Below, piece after piece: positions 24,115-34,098 of a stretch of 55,846 nt of DNA. This stretch comes from Cyanobacteriota bacterium (GTDB lineage Bacteria; Cyanobacteriota; Vampirovibrionia; Gastranaerophilales; UBA9971). The position numbers and the translations under genes were made by a program. Position 1 is the first letter of the stretch. Each line of letters starts with the position of its first letter. The notes under the pieces were generated by a model. That model did no database searches, was not told the DNA's origin, and worked only from the letters and a program-made list of their open reading frames with translations. Location of the stretch: the NCBI GenBank assembly GCA_022703625.1, contig JAKLDH010000005.1:1-55846 (forward strand), given 5' to 3'.

Positions 24115-24979
24115 TTCTTATATCCTTATAAATTTGTTTATCCTGATTGTGAAACATACAAATATCAAAATATGGAATATGTCTTTGAATATTAATATAA
24201 TTAGTTAATTCTTCCAGCAGAGATTTATTTTCAAGATTCATGGAGAGTAAAAAATTCCCTAAATGATCATAAAAAATTGCATAGTTGTATCCAAAGTTTA
24301 GCATATCATTGAAAAACATAAGCTGATTTTTGTCATCTTTGAAAACATATTCAGCGTTTTGTCCTTTTGTGGCAGTGTATTCAAAAAATATAACCGGCTG
24401 TGCTTTTTTAATGTAGTCTTTTGCTCCTTTTAATATTTTAATGTCATATCCATCTGTATCCACTTTCAATATTTTTGAAAATTGGAAGTCCTGCTCTTTT
24501 TCAAGTAAAGAATCAAGGGTTATTAATTCAATTGGATTTAAAGGATTTTTGTTGTTTTCTGACAAAAAACCGCTGCCGTTTTTGCAAATTAACTTTTGAT
24601 TTGTTTTTTCATTCTTGTTGCTTAAAAAAACTTTGACGTTTTTTACATTATTAAAACTTTGAGTGTTTTGTTTTAAATATTTAAAATAAGCGTCATTAGG
24701 TTCAATTGCTAAAATTGGAACATCAACGTCTGTTTTAACAAAAGCCACGGTATCTCCAATGTTTGCTCCAACATCAATAAGTTTAAGATCAGGATGATAT
24801 TTTTTTGTTTTTTTAACTATTTCTCTAAAATTTCTGGAATAATCTTTATAAATCAAAAAAAGAGAATGATAACAATGATAATAAGGAGCTTTTAACTTAA
24901 AATTTCCGACTATAATCTTTCCGGAAAGCCTATTAATAAATACCAGCAATATAAATAATATTTTTTTAACAATTTTCAT
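24101..24979 (-). CDS. FkbM-family methyltransferase
   Basis: 292 aa with LIDVGANIGDTVAFVKTD (about 69-86), ILAIEPNDAYFKYLKQN and ILKVDTDGYDIKILKGA, the three FkbM blocks. The N-terminus is hydrophobic (ILFILLVFINRLSG), a possible membrane anchor. Second FkbM enzyme in tandem, only distantly similar to its neighbour, so the glycan may carry two methylated positions. AAGGAGGGTG lies just upstream of ATG 24979. Confidence 0.85.
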   Translation of the reverse strand: MKIVKKILFILLVFINRLSGKIIVGNFKLKAPYYHCYHSLFLIYKDYSRNFREIVKKTKKYHPDLKLIDVGANIGDTVAFVKTDVDVPILAIEPNDAYFKYLKQNTQSFNNVKNVKVFLSNKNEKTNQKLICKNGSGFLSENNKNPLNPIELITLDSLLEKEQDFQFSKILKVDTDGYDIKILKGAKDYIKKAQPVIFFEYTATKGQNAEYVFKDDKNQLMFFNDMLNFGYNYAIFYDHLGNFLLSMNLENKSLLEELTNYINIQRHIPYFDICMFHNQDKQIYKDIRNEYI

Positions 24980-25037
24980 TAAGACACCCTCCTTAAATAT
25001 TAAAACATAATAATTTTAATTTTTATAGTGTTTTTCT

Positions 25038-26426
25038 TTACGGCAGTTTTAAAATTTTTAAGACGATAAGCTTTATATAATCTGCTAAAAACAATGCTTT
25101 CAGTTGCATTTTAAACAGGTGACGCGTTTTGTCGCTAAAGAGGTAAATTATATTATTACACCAGAAAAAAGTGATAATGGTTGCGTAAGAAGCTCCTGCG
25201 GCACCGAATCGTTTTATTAAAAAATAATTTAATAAGGCATTTATGATAGTTCCGGTAAAAATAGTTATGACATAAAGTTTTATATAATTTTTAACAATGA
25301 TCAATCCTGTTGTAGAAAGCCCAATAAAAAATGGAAGAATAGAAAATATTTGAATTGATAAAAGATATCCCGAGTTTTTATACTGACTTCCCCATAGAAA
25401 CTGAACGATAAAGTCATAATTAAAAAAGATAATAATTATTATGAAATATGCTGATATTGCCAGATAGTTAAGCAGTTTTTGAAAATCTTTCGTATAATGT
25501 TCAAAAGAGTTATTTTTATCAAGTTTTATTAATATAGGATAAGTAGATTGAAAAATACAATTAGCAAGTATAATAAAATAATAAGAAAAAAATGCGATAA
25601 CGCTATATAAACCTAATTCATAAGAACCCAGCATTTTTTCTATCATAATTTTGTCTATATTTAACATAATCATATTAAGAAATGCTGATAATATAAACAC
25701 CCAGCTAATTTTTATAAGATTAAAAGATTCTTTAAAATTTAATTTAATTTTTTTATAGTTAAAGAAAGGCTCGGTTTTAATAAAAAGAAAAATTAAAATC
25801 AGCGATATAATAAAAGATTCAATAGTTAAAGCAATACTAAAATAAACAAGTGAAAATCCGGAGATAATAAAAAATATTTTAAACAAAGCTGAAACCATAA
25901 GTCCTGAAGTTCTGGCGATTACGGTATATTTAGATTGAAGTTTATTTAAAAACCAGATGCTTAAAACATCAAAAGATTTAAATAAAAAACTTAATCCAAT
26001 AAAAAACGTTAGAAATAAATATATTATATCGTTTGGATAAGTCCAAAAACAAACTAGAACAGATAAAATAAGAATTAAAATACCACCAAAAAATTTAAGA
26101 AAAAAAGCTGATCCAATAATGTTTTCCTGATGCGCTTCTCTGTTTATAAGTTCTTTTGGTACAGTAGCAAGTAGTCCCAAATCCGAAAAAGGGGAAAAAA
26201 GTGCTAACAGGGCAAGCGCATAATTAAATTTGCCATAATCATCAGGTCCTAAATACCTTGCCACCCAAGCTCCAACTAATATGCCAAAAATTATTTTTAT
26301 TCCATGGTCTAAAATTAGCCAGCCGGAGTTTTTCGCTATATTTATTTTGTTTTCTGTATTAAATATTTTTTTAAAAGCATTTTTTATAAAAAACATTGTT
26401 TTTATCTTAATAAAATCTCTGTACAT
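25038..26426 (-). CDS. Oligosaccharide flippase (second Wzx-like protein)
   Basis: 462 aa, about 12-14 membrane helices. GILVGAWVARYLGPDDYGKFNYALALLALFSPFSDLGL is a MOP-family N-terminal signature. ATG 26426 lacks a ribosome site. ATG 26396 (MFFIKNAF) is an alternative start. It is transcribed leftward with the FkbM and GT4 genes. Two flippases of different type in one locus suggest two export units or two fused clusters. Confidence 0.85.
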   Translation of the reverse strand: MYRDFIKIKTMFFIKNAFKKIFNTENKINIAKNSGWLILDHGIKIIFGILVGAWVARYLGPDDYGKFNYALALLALFSPFSDLGLLATVPKELINREAHQENIIGSAFFLKFFGGILILILSVLVCFWTYPNDIIYLFLTFFIGLSFLFKSFDVLSIWFLNKLQSKYTVIARTSGLMVSALFKIFFIISGFSLVYFSIALTIESFIISLILIFLFIKTEPFFNYKKIKLNFKESFNLIKISWVFILSAFLNMIMLNIDKIMIEKMLGSYELGLYSVIAFFSYYFIILANCIFQSTYPILIKLDKNNSFEHYTKDFQKLLNYLAISAYFIIIIIFFNYDFIVQFLWGSQYKNSGYLLSIQIFSILPFFIGLSTTGLIIVKNYIKLYVITIFTGTIINALLNYFLIKRFGAAGASYATIITFFWCNNIIYLFSDKTRHLFKMQLKALFLADYIKLIVLKILKLP

Positions 26427-26521
26427 AGTGCCCAGTCTTTAAATACTATACTGCTTTTAAAAACTATTAGCAATTTTTAATGAATTTGAAGATTATAGAG
26501 AATGTTGGTAAAATAAAATTT

Positions 26522-26947
26522 ATGATAAAACAAATTTTTAACAAAGAAAATTTGCTGGCTGTAATAATCACAAATGATTTTTGTGAAAACGGCGTCTATT
26601 TTTGCACCCCGAACGATTTTTCCCAGCAGTTGGCTTATATGAAACATCCAAAAGGTAAAATTATCCCGCCGCATCTGCATAATCCCGTTAAAAGAGAGAT
26701 TTTTTACACAAAAGAAGTTCTTTTTATTAAAAAAGGCAAGCTTAGAGTTGATTTTTACGATGACGAAAAAGCGTATATAGAAAGTCATGTTTTGAAGCAG
26801 GGAGATACAATATTACTTGCAAGCGGAGGACACGGGTTCGAAGTTTTGGAAGAGATTGAAATGATAGAGGTTAAGCAGGGACCTTATGCCGGAGATTCTG
26901 ATAAAACAAGGTTTGAATGTTCCTGTAAAAAAATTGTCAGGGATTAG
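26522..26947 (+). CDS. Cupin-fold protein of glycan clusters
   Basis: 141 aa from ATG 26522. A longer frame from 26480 has no support. The sequence KIIPPHLHNPVKREI...EVLFIKKGKLRVDFYD...GDTILLASGGHGFEVLE shows both cupin motifs with the metal-binding His pair (PHLH) and GGHG. Related proteins in LPS clusters resemble WxcM/FdtA-like sugar isomerases or regulators, but no specific reaction can be assigned. Divergent from the flippase gene. Confidence 0.65.
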   Translation: MIKQIFNKENLLAVIITNDFCENGVYFCTPNDFSQQLAYMKHPKGKIIPPHLHNPVKREIFYTKEVLFIKKGKLRVDFYDDEKAYIESHVLKQGDTILLASGGHGFEVLEEIEMIEVKQGPYAGDSDKTRFECSCKKIVRD

Positions 26948-27279
26948 CAAGCTTCTTTCAGCATTGTTTTTAAATTGACGATAAAAGAATAATTATTGGC
27001 GGTTACTGCTTCTACGGTTCTTAAATCTTTTGTTAAAGCTTCCTGATTGCCTTCCATTTTTGCCAGAGTTATGTTTATTTGGTCATGCTCGGCTTTGTTT
27101 ACTTCTGCTGAGTGTACAAGAGCCCGTAACATTTCTGTATTTTCTTTGGTTTGGATTTCCAGAAGATCAAAACGCTGTTCCAAATTGTCAAACCGTTTTT
27201 CGAGTTTGTCAAAACGATGTTCTAAATTGTCAAATCTTCCGTTTAATGCCGCTAAAGCCTGTAATATTTTTTCTTCCAT
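26944..27279 (-). CDS. Coiled-coil protein, 111 aa
   Basis: Heptad repeats RFDNLEHRFDKLEKRF and so on fill residues 15-45, followed by KENTEMLRALVHSAEVNKAEHDQINITLAKMEG. The DNA under the repeats looks periodic (21-bp units) but is coding. No membrane segment. Proteins of this kind are common in Melainabacteria and phages, with unknown role. It overlaps the cupin stop by 4 bases, convergent. Confidence 0.5.
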   Translation of the reverse strand: MEEKILQALAALNGRFDNLEHRFDKLEKRFDNLEQRFDLLEIQTKENTEMLRALVHSAEVNKAEHDQINITLAKMEGNQEALTKDLRTVEAVTANNYSFIVNLKTMLKEAC

Positions 27280-27441
27280 TTTTACTCCCCGTTTGTTATT
27301 TTTAATTTATATTAAAATTAGCGTTTTTTCAATTGTTACAAATGTAAAAAATTATTTTTAAAAAGGGTTTTGGGCGGTTTATGCTATGATTGTTTATAGG
27401 GTTAATATGTAAAAAGATTATGCAAGTTGTCTGGTGTAAAA

Positions 27442-28569
27442 ATGAGCGGATTTATTCCTGTAAATGAACCTTTATTAAACGGAAATGAGAAAAAATATCT
27501 TGTTGAAGCAATAGAAACCGGCTGGATATCGTCAGAAGGACCGTTTATAAAACAGTTTGAAGAAAAATTCGCGAATTATATCGGCAGAAAATATGCCGTA
27601 GCTGTATGTAACGGTAGCGTTGCTCTTGAAGCGGCTGTGGAAGCTTTAAATCTCGAAAAAGGCGGCGAAGTTATAATGCCGAGCTTTACAATAATTTCCT
27701 GCGCCGCGGCTGTTATTCGGGCGGGCTTAACTCCTGTTCTTGTTGACAGCGATCCTTTAGCCTGGAATATGGATGTAAATCAGCTTGAATCTAAAATTAC
27801 CTCTAAAACAAAGGCTATAATGGTTGTTCATATTTACGGGTTGCCTGTTGATATTGATCCGATCGTTGAAATAGCTCAAAAATACGGCTTGAAAATAATT
27901 GAAGACGCCGCAGAAGTTCATGGGCAGACTTATAAAGAGAAAAAATGCGGCAGTTTTGGAGATATCAGCATTTTTAGCTTTTATCCCAATAAGCATATAA
28001 CGACCGGTGAAGGTGGAATGATTTTGACAGAAGATGAAACGCTCGCTGAAAAGTGCAGATCGCTTAGAAATTTATGTTTTCAGCCGCAAAAAAGGTTTTT
28101 ACATGAAGAATTAGGGCATAATTTCCGAATGACAAATCTTCAAGCGGCTTTGGGAGTGGCTCAGCTTGAAAGAATCGATGAATTTACAGAAATTAAGCGT
28201 AATATGGGTAAAAAATATACCGAATTGCTTGAAAATATTTCGTTTATACAATTGCCTTTGGCTAAAACAGCTTATGCGGAAAACATTTATTGGGTATATG
28301 GCATTGTATTAAAGCCTGAAATAGAAGTTTCCGCTGAAATAATCATGCAAAAGCTTAATGAAAAAGGCGTTGGAACAAGACCCTTTTTTCTTGGAATGCA
28401 TGAACAGCCGGTTTTTCATAAAATGGGATTGTTTAAAAATGAAAAATATCCTGTGGCTGAAAATCTGGTTCGGAAAGGTTTTTATATACCCAGCGGTATG
28501 GCTCTTACAGATGAGCAAATAAAAATAGTCGCAACGAAAGTTAGAGAAGCTTTATATGAGTGTGTTTAA
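27442..28569 (+). CDS. DegT/DnrJ/EryC1 sugar aminotransferase, perosamine synthase-like
   Basis: 375 aa from ATG 27442. A TTG at 27427 is possible. NEPLLNGNEKKYL and ETGWISSEGPFIKQFEEKFA at the N-terminus, EDAAEVHG (154-161) and FYPNKHITTGEGG with PLP lysine K184 identify a PLP-dependent aminotransferase acting on 4-keto sugar nucleotides, close to GDP-perosamine synthase. The 4-keto donor (for example from GDP-mannose dehydratase) must come from the host, since no dehydratase is encoded here. Starts a three-gene rightward unit. Confidence 0.85.
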   Translation: MSGFIPVNEPLLNGNEKKYLVEAIETGWISSEGPFIKQFEEKFANYIGRKYAVAVCNGSVALEAAVEALNLEKGGEVIMPSFTIISCAAAVIRAGLTPVLVDSDPLAWNMDVNQLESKITSKTKAIMVVHIYGLPVDIDPIVEIAQKYGLKIIEDAAEVHGQTYKEKKCGSFGDISIFSFYPNKHITTGEGGMILTEDETLAEKCRSLRNLCFQPQKRFLHEELGHNFRMTNLQAALGVAQLERIDEFTEIKRNMGKKYTELLENISFIQLPLAKTAYAENIYWVYGIVLKPEIEVSAEIIMQKLNEKGVGTRPFFLGMHEQPVFHKMGLFKNEKYPVAENLVRKGFYIPSGMALTDEQIKIVATKVREALYECV

Positions 28570-29329
28570 AAATTATTCTGCATATTATGACCTGTTATAT
28601 CAGGATAAAGATTATAACGGGGAGGTTGAATATATTGAAAAGCTTGTTAAAAAGCATGCAGATAATCCAAAAAATGTTTTAGAATTGGGTTGTGGGACTG
28701 GTAAGCATGCGGCATTGCTTGCTGAAAAAGGATATAATGTTTTAGGAGTGGATTTAAGTTCTACTATGCTTGAAATAGCAGAATCAAGAAAGGCTCTGCT
28801 TAATTCTGATATAGCAAACAGGCTTGAATTTAACTTGGGTAATGTTCAGAACGTAGAGTTTAACAGGAAATTTGATGTTATATTATCGCTTTTTCACGTT
28901 TCAAGTTATCAAACAACTAACGAAGAGTTGCAAAATTACTTTTTAACGGCTGAAAAACACTTGGAGCCAAAAGGAATTTTTGTTTTTGATTCCTGGTATG
29001 GACCTGCTGTTTTGACTGAAAAGCCTGAAAAAAGAACAAAAGTGTTTGAAAATACTCTTTTAAAAATTGCAAGAACGGCTCAACCTGTTTTATATCCTAA
29101 TGAAAATACTGTTGATGTGAACTATGATGTTGTTATAGAAGATAAAACAACCTCTAAAGTTGAGAAAATAGCTGAAACACATAAAATGCGCTATTTATTT
29201 TTGCCGGAAGCAAAAATAATGCTGGAAAATGCGGGTTTAAGCCTGATAGATAGCGAAGAATGGATTACCGGAAAGGAATTGGGGTTTAATTCCTGGAGCA
29301 GTTGTTTTATTGCCGGTAAACAAGCATGA
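28556..29329 (+). CDS. SAM-dependent methyltransferase
   Basis: 257 aa. NVLELGCGTGKHAALLAEKG (about 38-57) and VLGVDLSSTML are class I motifs. FDVILSLFHVSSYQTTNEEL gives motif II. Similar enzymes methylate amino or deoxy sugars. It overlaps the aminotransferase by 14 bases and the next GT2 by 4, so it probably acts on the amino sugar made or transferred by its neighbours (inference from context). Confidence 0.8.
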   Translation: MSVFKNYSAYYDLLYQDKDYNGEVEYIEKLVKKHADNPKNVLELGCGTGKHAALLAEKGYNVLGVDLSSTMLEIAESRKALLNSDIANRLEFNLGNVQNVEFNRKFDVILSLFHVSSYQTTNEELQNYFLTAEKHLEPKGIFVFDSWYGPAVLTEKPEKRTKVFENTLLKIARTAQPVLYPNENTVDVNYDVVIEDKTTSKVEKIAETHKMRYLFLPEAKIMLENAGLSLIDSEEWITGKELGFNSWSSCFIAGKQA

Positions 29330-30165
29330 ATGAAAAGAATAACCCCGTAATAACAGTAGTTACAGTTGTTTTAAACGCTGAAAAACATATTGAAAAAACG
29401 ATTTTAAGCGTAATAAATCAAACTTACCAAAATATTGAATATATTGTTATAGATGGCGGCTCTACGGACGGAACGCTTAATATAATCAAAAAATATCAGG
29501 ATAAAATAACGTTTTGGAAGTCTGAGCCGGACGAGGGCATTTTCGACGCCATGAATAAGGGTATAGATATTGCGACCGGCGTATGGATTAATTTCATGAA
29601 CGCAGGCGATTATTTTTATTCTGACGACGTTTTAGAGAGGATTTTTCAAGATAAAGAGATTAAGGAAGATTTCATTTATGGCGGAACTTTGGTTAATTTT
29701 CATATTGGCAAATATATTTCCCGCAAAGAAATGTCGGCGCCTGAACTAACTGATGAATTATGGAAATATTATCCCTGTCATCAAAGTTGTTTTATTAGAA
29801 CCGTTTTAATGAAGCAAAATTTATTTAAGGTAAATGATCCTGTTTTAAAGGTTTTGGCTGATTGCGATATTCTTTTGGATTTTTATTATAAAAAGAAATT
29901 AAAATTCCGCAGGGAAAATATTATCGTTGCTAATTTTTTGGGGGGCGGATTTTCTTCAGCGATTGTTTTTGAAAACCCGACATTTTCGGGTGTTAATTTG
30001 AAAATTAACAGGTGGAAATTGATTTCCAGATATATAAATCATTTTAAAGTCCATATTTATTATATATTGATGCTTGCCAGAACTTTAATTTTAATAATAT
30101 TATTAAAATTTATTCCTGATGTTTTTAAATTAAAGATATTTCAAAAGTTTTACCTTTTTAAATAA
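29326..30165 (+). CDS. Glycosyltransferase family 2
   Basis: 279 aa. VITVVTVVLNAEKHIEKTILSV, VIDGGSTDGT (the GT2 DGxSxDGT loop) and the FMNAGD metal motif (about 88-93) define it. It resembles GTs that add an amino sugar in colanic-acid-like clusters (WcaE type). The C-terminus has one hydrophobic helix. Coupled to the methyltransferase and aminotransferase upstream. It converges on the GT2 at 30158 with 8 bases overlap. Confidence 0.85.
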   Translation: MNEKNNPVITVVTVVLNAEKHIEKTILSVINQTYQNIEYIVIDGGSTDGTLNIIKKYQDKITFWKSEPDEGIFDAMNKGIDIATGVWINFMNAGDYFYSDDVLERIFQDKEIKEDFIYGGTLVNFHIGKYISRKEMSAPELTDELWKYYPCHQSCFIRTVLMKQNLFKVNDPVLKVLADCDILLDFYYKKKLKFRRENIIVANFLGGGFSSAIVFENPTFSGVNLKINRWKLISRYINHFKVHIYYILMLARTLILIILLKFIPDVFKLKIFQKFYLFK

Positions 30166-31054
30166 GGGAAATATAAAAATTAATTATTTTTCTCAGGAAT
30201 TTTTTGAGAAAAGCAAAAGAAATATTTTTGGTTTTTATAGAAAAATTGTTGTTTGAATCTTTGTTAAAGAAATAATGAAAACCAATATTAAAATAAGCAA
30301 AAGCAAATGCTATATTTTGATATTGAGAATAGATTTTATTTTTGTCTGTTTCATTAAAAAATTTATTTAGGATATAAATATTGTTTTGAAGTATTTTAAA
30401 AGGACTCATTGTTCTTGTTGCGCTGTTTTTAGGACGTATCATTATGGCTAAAGGTTTTTGAATACAGTACAAATTACTAATTAAGGCAATTCTTATACAT
30501 AACTCTAAATCTTCTCCAAAGCTTAAATTTGAATCAAACAATCCGGCTTTTAATAAAACATCTTTTTTTAATAGTATAGAGCAAGGAATCGGGCTATTAA
30601 AAGGAGTTAAAACAAGAGTTTTAATAAGAGTTTTTTGGTTTTTAAAATTATCATAAGTTTTAATAAATTTTATTCCTGTTGACTCTTCTATTAATTCAAG
30701 ATTTGAATACACAAGAGATATTTCAGGATTTTTTTTAAGGAAATCAAGCTGTAGCTGTAGTTTTTCAGGAAGCCATAGATCATCGGCATCTAAAAAGGCT
30801 ATATATTCGCCCTGTGATAGCTCAATGCCTTTATTCCTTGCTGACGAAACCCCCTGATTTTCCTGATAAAAATATTTTATTCGGGTGTCGTCAAATTGTT
30901 TTATAACGTTTTCTGTATTGTCTGTAGAGCCGTCATTAATTATGATAATTTCAAAATTCTGATAAGTCTGGTTTAAAACAGAATTTATAGCGTTTTTAAT
31001 ATAATTTTCAGCATTATAAGCGGGTATTATTATTGAGATCATTTTAAGCTCCAT
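30158..31054 (-). CDS. Glycosyltransferase family 2
   Basis: 298 aa. MISIIIPAYNAENYIKNAIN, IIINDGSTDNTENVI and AFLDADDLWLPEKL (the DxD at about 90-94) are classical GT2 features, followed by SFGEDLELCIRIAL, the ED acceptor motif. The alternative start at residue 5 (MISIII) is likely the true one, because the first ATG overlaps the upstream gene. Part of the leftward unit 35788-30158. Confidence 0.85.
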   Translation of the reverse strand: MELKMISIIIPAYNAENYIKNAINSVLNQTYQNFEIIIINDGSTDNTENVIKQFDDTRIKYFYQENQGVSSARNKGIELSQGEYIAFLDADDLWLPEKLQLQLDFLKKNPEISLVYSNLELIEESTGIKFIKTYDNFKNQKTLIKTLVLTPFNSPIPCSILLKKDVLLKAGLFDSNLSFGEDLELCIRIALISNLYCIQKPLAIMIRPKNSATRTMSPFKILQNNIYILNKFFNETDKNKIYSQYQNIAFAFAYFNIGFHYFFNKDSNNNFSIKTKNISFAFLKKFLRKIINFYISLI

Positions 31055-32258
31055 TTATACATTCAAAAATTAAGTTTCTGTATTTTTCGCCGGTTTTATC
31101 CAGGGTAAAATCTGTTAATAATTTATTATAAGCATTATCTGCAAGTTCTTTTCTTAATTGTCCGTTTTCTATTAATTCTATTATTTTTTCGGCAAGTTGA
31201 ACACTATTTCTTTGTTCAACAATAATTCCCGTCGTATAATTTTGGATCAGATCAGTTATTCCGCCTGCATCAGTTGTAATTATCGGAGTTTTTGCCGCCG
31301 CAGATATTGCTAATACTGTAGGCAGTCCTTCCAAGTCATCCTTTTCATTAATTGACGGGGCTACAAAGATTAAAGTCGAGGCAAAAACTTCAGGAAGTTT
31401 GGCGTATTCTATTGCTCCGCGAAAAATTATATTTTTTTCTATATTTAAATTTTTTGCCTGAATAACTAACTCGTTTTTTAATAAGCCGTCGCCAATTATA
31501 TGTAATATGGCGTCAGAATGGTTTTTAATAACTAAGGGCATTGCTTCAATAAGATATTTAACGCCTTTTTTCTCTACCAGCCTACCTAAAAACAGAATAT
31601 TTTTGTTTATTTTTGTTTTTTCAGTTGAATTTTGGGTTTTAAAAAGCTTTTCATCTATTGCCATAGGAATAACGGGTATAAAAGAGTTTATTTTCAATTC
31701 TTTTATTAATATATTTTTTATAAAGCCGCTTACGGCAACAACTTTGTTTGCTTGTTTAACAGTAAATTTTCCCGATAAGTTAGCAAAAAAATTGTTTTTT
31801 ATTAAAGCCGCATCCCCCCCAAGAGAAACGGTTAATATTTTTATGTCAGGCAAAAAAAGTTTAACGATAGCCGCAATTAAGCCTTGCGGAATAAGCCAGT
31901 GCGCAATTATAATGTCGGGTTTAAATTGTTTAATTGTTATAAAAGTTGATATAAATTGAAAAAACAGGAAAAAAGGAATAACGATAAAAAACAAGGAATT
32001 TTTTTTTAAAAAAGACATAATGCCGTTTCCTGAAAGTTTTTCAAGCGAATAAGGAAAAAAATATTTATATCTTTTAACTTGTATTCCTTCCATAAGTTCA
32101 CTTGTTTGAGCTTTTTCAGAATGAGGCGATAAAACTAAACACTCAAAGTCATCTGATGCCGCAAGGCTTTTGCAAAAATCCAGAATAAATCCGGGGCATG
32201 CGTCCCCTTTATATCTTGGAAAGGTGGACGCTGTAATTAAAATGCGTTTTTTCTGCAT
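31044..32258 (-). CDS. Glycosyltransferase family 4
   Basis: 404 aa from ATG 32258 (MQKKRILITASTFPRYKGD). An ATG at 32291 would overlap the GT39 gene by 55 bases. Features are the N-terminal AGD-like TFPRYKGDACPGFI, VGRLVEKKGVKYLIEAMPLV-type NILFLGRLVEKKGVKYL (about 213-229) and EKDDLEGLPTVLAISAAAKTPII with the GT4 E-x7 motif. It retains a 22-base overlap with the GT39 stop. Confidence 0.9.
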   Translation of the reverse strand: MQKKRILITASTFPRYKGDACPGFILDFCKSLAASDDFECLVLSPHSEKAQTSELMEGIQVKRYKYFFPYSLEKLSGNGIMSFLKKNSLFFIVIPFFLFFQFISTFITIKQFKPDIIIAHWLIPQGLIAAIVKLFLPDIKILTVSLGGDAALIKNNFFANLSGKFTVKQANKVVAVSGFIKNILIKELKINSFIPVIPMAIDEKLFKTQNSTEKTKINKNILFLGRLVEKKGVKYLIEAMPLVIKNHSDAILHIIGDGLLKNELVIQAKNLNIEKNIIFRGAIEYAKLPEVFASTLIFVAPSINEKDDLEGLPTVLAISAAAKTPIITTDAGGITDLIQNYTTGIIVEQRNSVQLAEKIIELIENGQLRKELADNAYNKLLTDFTLDKTGEKYRNLIFECINGA

Positions 32259-34096
32259 AAAGCCCTTTTCTTGAAAATATAAATATCCCACATTTTAGAG
32301 CTTTCTTTCTTTTCAAATTCAAGATTTTGCTTGCTAAATTCAACAAGATCATTGTTTATTCTTGATAGTACAAGATACATTAAAATTGTGTTTTCATATT
32401 CCTGTTTATTATTTGCTATTTCCTTTATTCTTGAAACATCGGGATAAATTACAAGACCTTTAAAAGATATTATTACAAGATGGTTATTATGTTCAAGTTT
32501 AGAAAAAATTTCTTCTTTTAGTTTTGTGTCGGCAAAAATATTGTTTGGGCTAGTAAGTATATTTTTATAATAATCATAATTAAATTTTTTATAATTTTTA
32601 TGTTTTAAATATTCTTTATATGGTTGGGTTTCCGCCATTTTAATATATAAATTTTTCAATTTTTTTTCTGATTCCTTAGCGCAAGGAAACCCGATCATAT
32701 AAGATCCGATTTCTGATAAGTCTTTTAGAGAAGTATCTTTAGTTAGGAAAAAAGGAAATATTTCAACATTACAATTAAAGATGTAATAAAAAAAATCAGA
32801 TCGGCTAGGGGTAAAATCTTTATCAAAAAGAATTTTTCTGCTGCCGATCAAAACAAAAGAGTCTTTGTCTGTAAAATTATATTTGTTAAGCATGTCTGTA
32901 GCAGGTTTAAATCCCAGCGGTCTTGTTTTTTTAGGCGCGCTGATCGGTAGGTAGATTAAAAAGAGCAGGTTTACAGAAATAAGAAAAATAAGGACGCTTT
33001 TTTTAAAAATATTATCTTGGAATGAAAGCCCGTAAGCCGTTAAAAGAATGAAAACAGGAGTAATTTCAATTAAATACCTGCTTACGCATACAACTTTTCC
33101 CTGAGCTGAAACAATACCAAACACAACGGTAAAGCCAAGACACATTAATAACAGCGTTAAATTAATCTGTTTTTTTGTAACAGCAATAATAATTCCATAA
33201 AGACTTATAATTATCGGCAAAAACACAAAAATTAAAAATACAATTGAAAATAATTTATCCTGAAACACAAAAGCGAAGTAGTTTTCAGGAGGGTTTGCAA
33301 AAGCGATTAGAAAAGGAGAAAAAGAATCTCCCAAAGCAAATAGGATTTTTGAAAAACTAAAAGTCGCCCACCATTGAGTACCAACGCCGGAATATTGCAT
33401 TCCTTGATTAACAAGATTAAATACCCTGAATAAATATGGAATGTATAAAATAAAAGTTATAAAGCCAGTAATAATAAGGGGTTTAAAGCTGTTTTTTTGT
33501 TTAAAGAAAAAATATAAACCGAAAAACAGGAATTCAAAAAAAACAAAAACAAAGGAAATGGAATGAGTGTATAAAAGCCCTGTATTTGCCAGAATAAGCC
33601 CGGCAATGTTTAATTTGGAAGGATTATTATTCGTTCTTAGTAGAAATAACGCTATCAGGGAGGTGAAAAGAGCCACAAGCGAATAAAAGCGCAATTCCTG
33701 CGAATAATAAATTAAAAGTGAATTAATAGCTGTTAAAAACGCCGCTAATAATGCGGTTTTATCGCATTTTAATTCTTTGCCGCATAAATAAGCGACAGGG
33801 ATTGTTAATGCGCCGAAAATAACGGGTAAAACTCTTAATACAAAGTCAGCTTCGCCGAAGAGCTTCATCCAGTAGTGAAGAATAATATAAAACAGCGGGG
33901 CGTGAATGTGTTTTGTGAAATATAGCTTAAAAAGATCCCCTATTGGCATCCTGGCTTCTATATATGTATGCATTTCGTCAAACCAGAGTCCTTCCGGCTT
34001 ATCTAAATGCCACATTCTCAGTAAAAAACCCGTTATAATTATTAATAGTAATAAAATAATGTTTTTATATTCTTTAATTTTTGAAATAAAAAGCAT
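32237..34096 (-). CDS. GT39-like (ArnT/PMT) integral membrane glycosyltransferase
   Basis: 619 aa with 11-13 hydrophobic segments up to about residue 390 and a soluble tail. LWFDEMHTYIEA (D40, E41) is the lumenal DE motif of GT39/ArnT enzymes, and IYYSQELRFYSLVAL the second family mark. Such enzymes use polyprenyl-phosphate sugars on the periplasmic side. A full-length paralogue is at 37508. Together with the GtrB-like GT2 at 34832 it resembles a prophage seroconversion set. Acceptor unknown. Confidence 0.85.
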   Translation of the reverse strand: MLFISKIKEYKNIILLLLIIITGFLLRMWHLDKPEGLWFDEMHTYIEARMPIGDLFKLYFTKHIHAPLFYIILHYWMKLFGEADFVLRVLPVIFGALTIPVAYLCGKELKCDKTALLAAFLTAINSLLIYYSQELRFYSLVALFTSLIALFLLRTNNNPSKLNIAGLILANTGLLYTHSISFVFVFFEFLFFGLYFFFKQKNSFKPLIITGFITFILYIPYLFRVFNLVNQGMQYSGVGTQWWATFSFSKILFALGDSFSPFLIAFANPPENYFAFVFQDKLFSIVFLIFVFLPIIISLYGIIIAVTKKQINLTLLLMCLGFTVVFGIVSAQGKVVCVSRYLIEITPVFILLTAYGLSFQDNIFKKSVLIFLISVNLLFLIYLPISAPKKTRPLGFKPATDMLNKYNFTDKDSFVLIGSRKILFDKDFTPSRSDFFYYIFNCNVEIFPFFLTKDTSLKDLSEIGSYMIGFPCAKESEKKLKNLYIKMAETQPYKEYLKHKNYKKFNYDYYKNILTSPNNIFADTKLKEEIFSKLEHNNHLVIISFKGLVIYPDVSRIKEIANNKQEYENTILMYLVLSRINNDLVEFSKQNLEFEKKESSKMWDIYIFKKRALCRKNAF

Positions 34097-34098
34097 AT

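Noticed and set aside
27150-27260. Regular 21-bp repeats that look like a small CRISPR-like array
   Set aside because: They encode heptads of a coiled-coil protein on the minus strand (26944-27279). Units are not separated by unique spacers.
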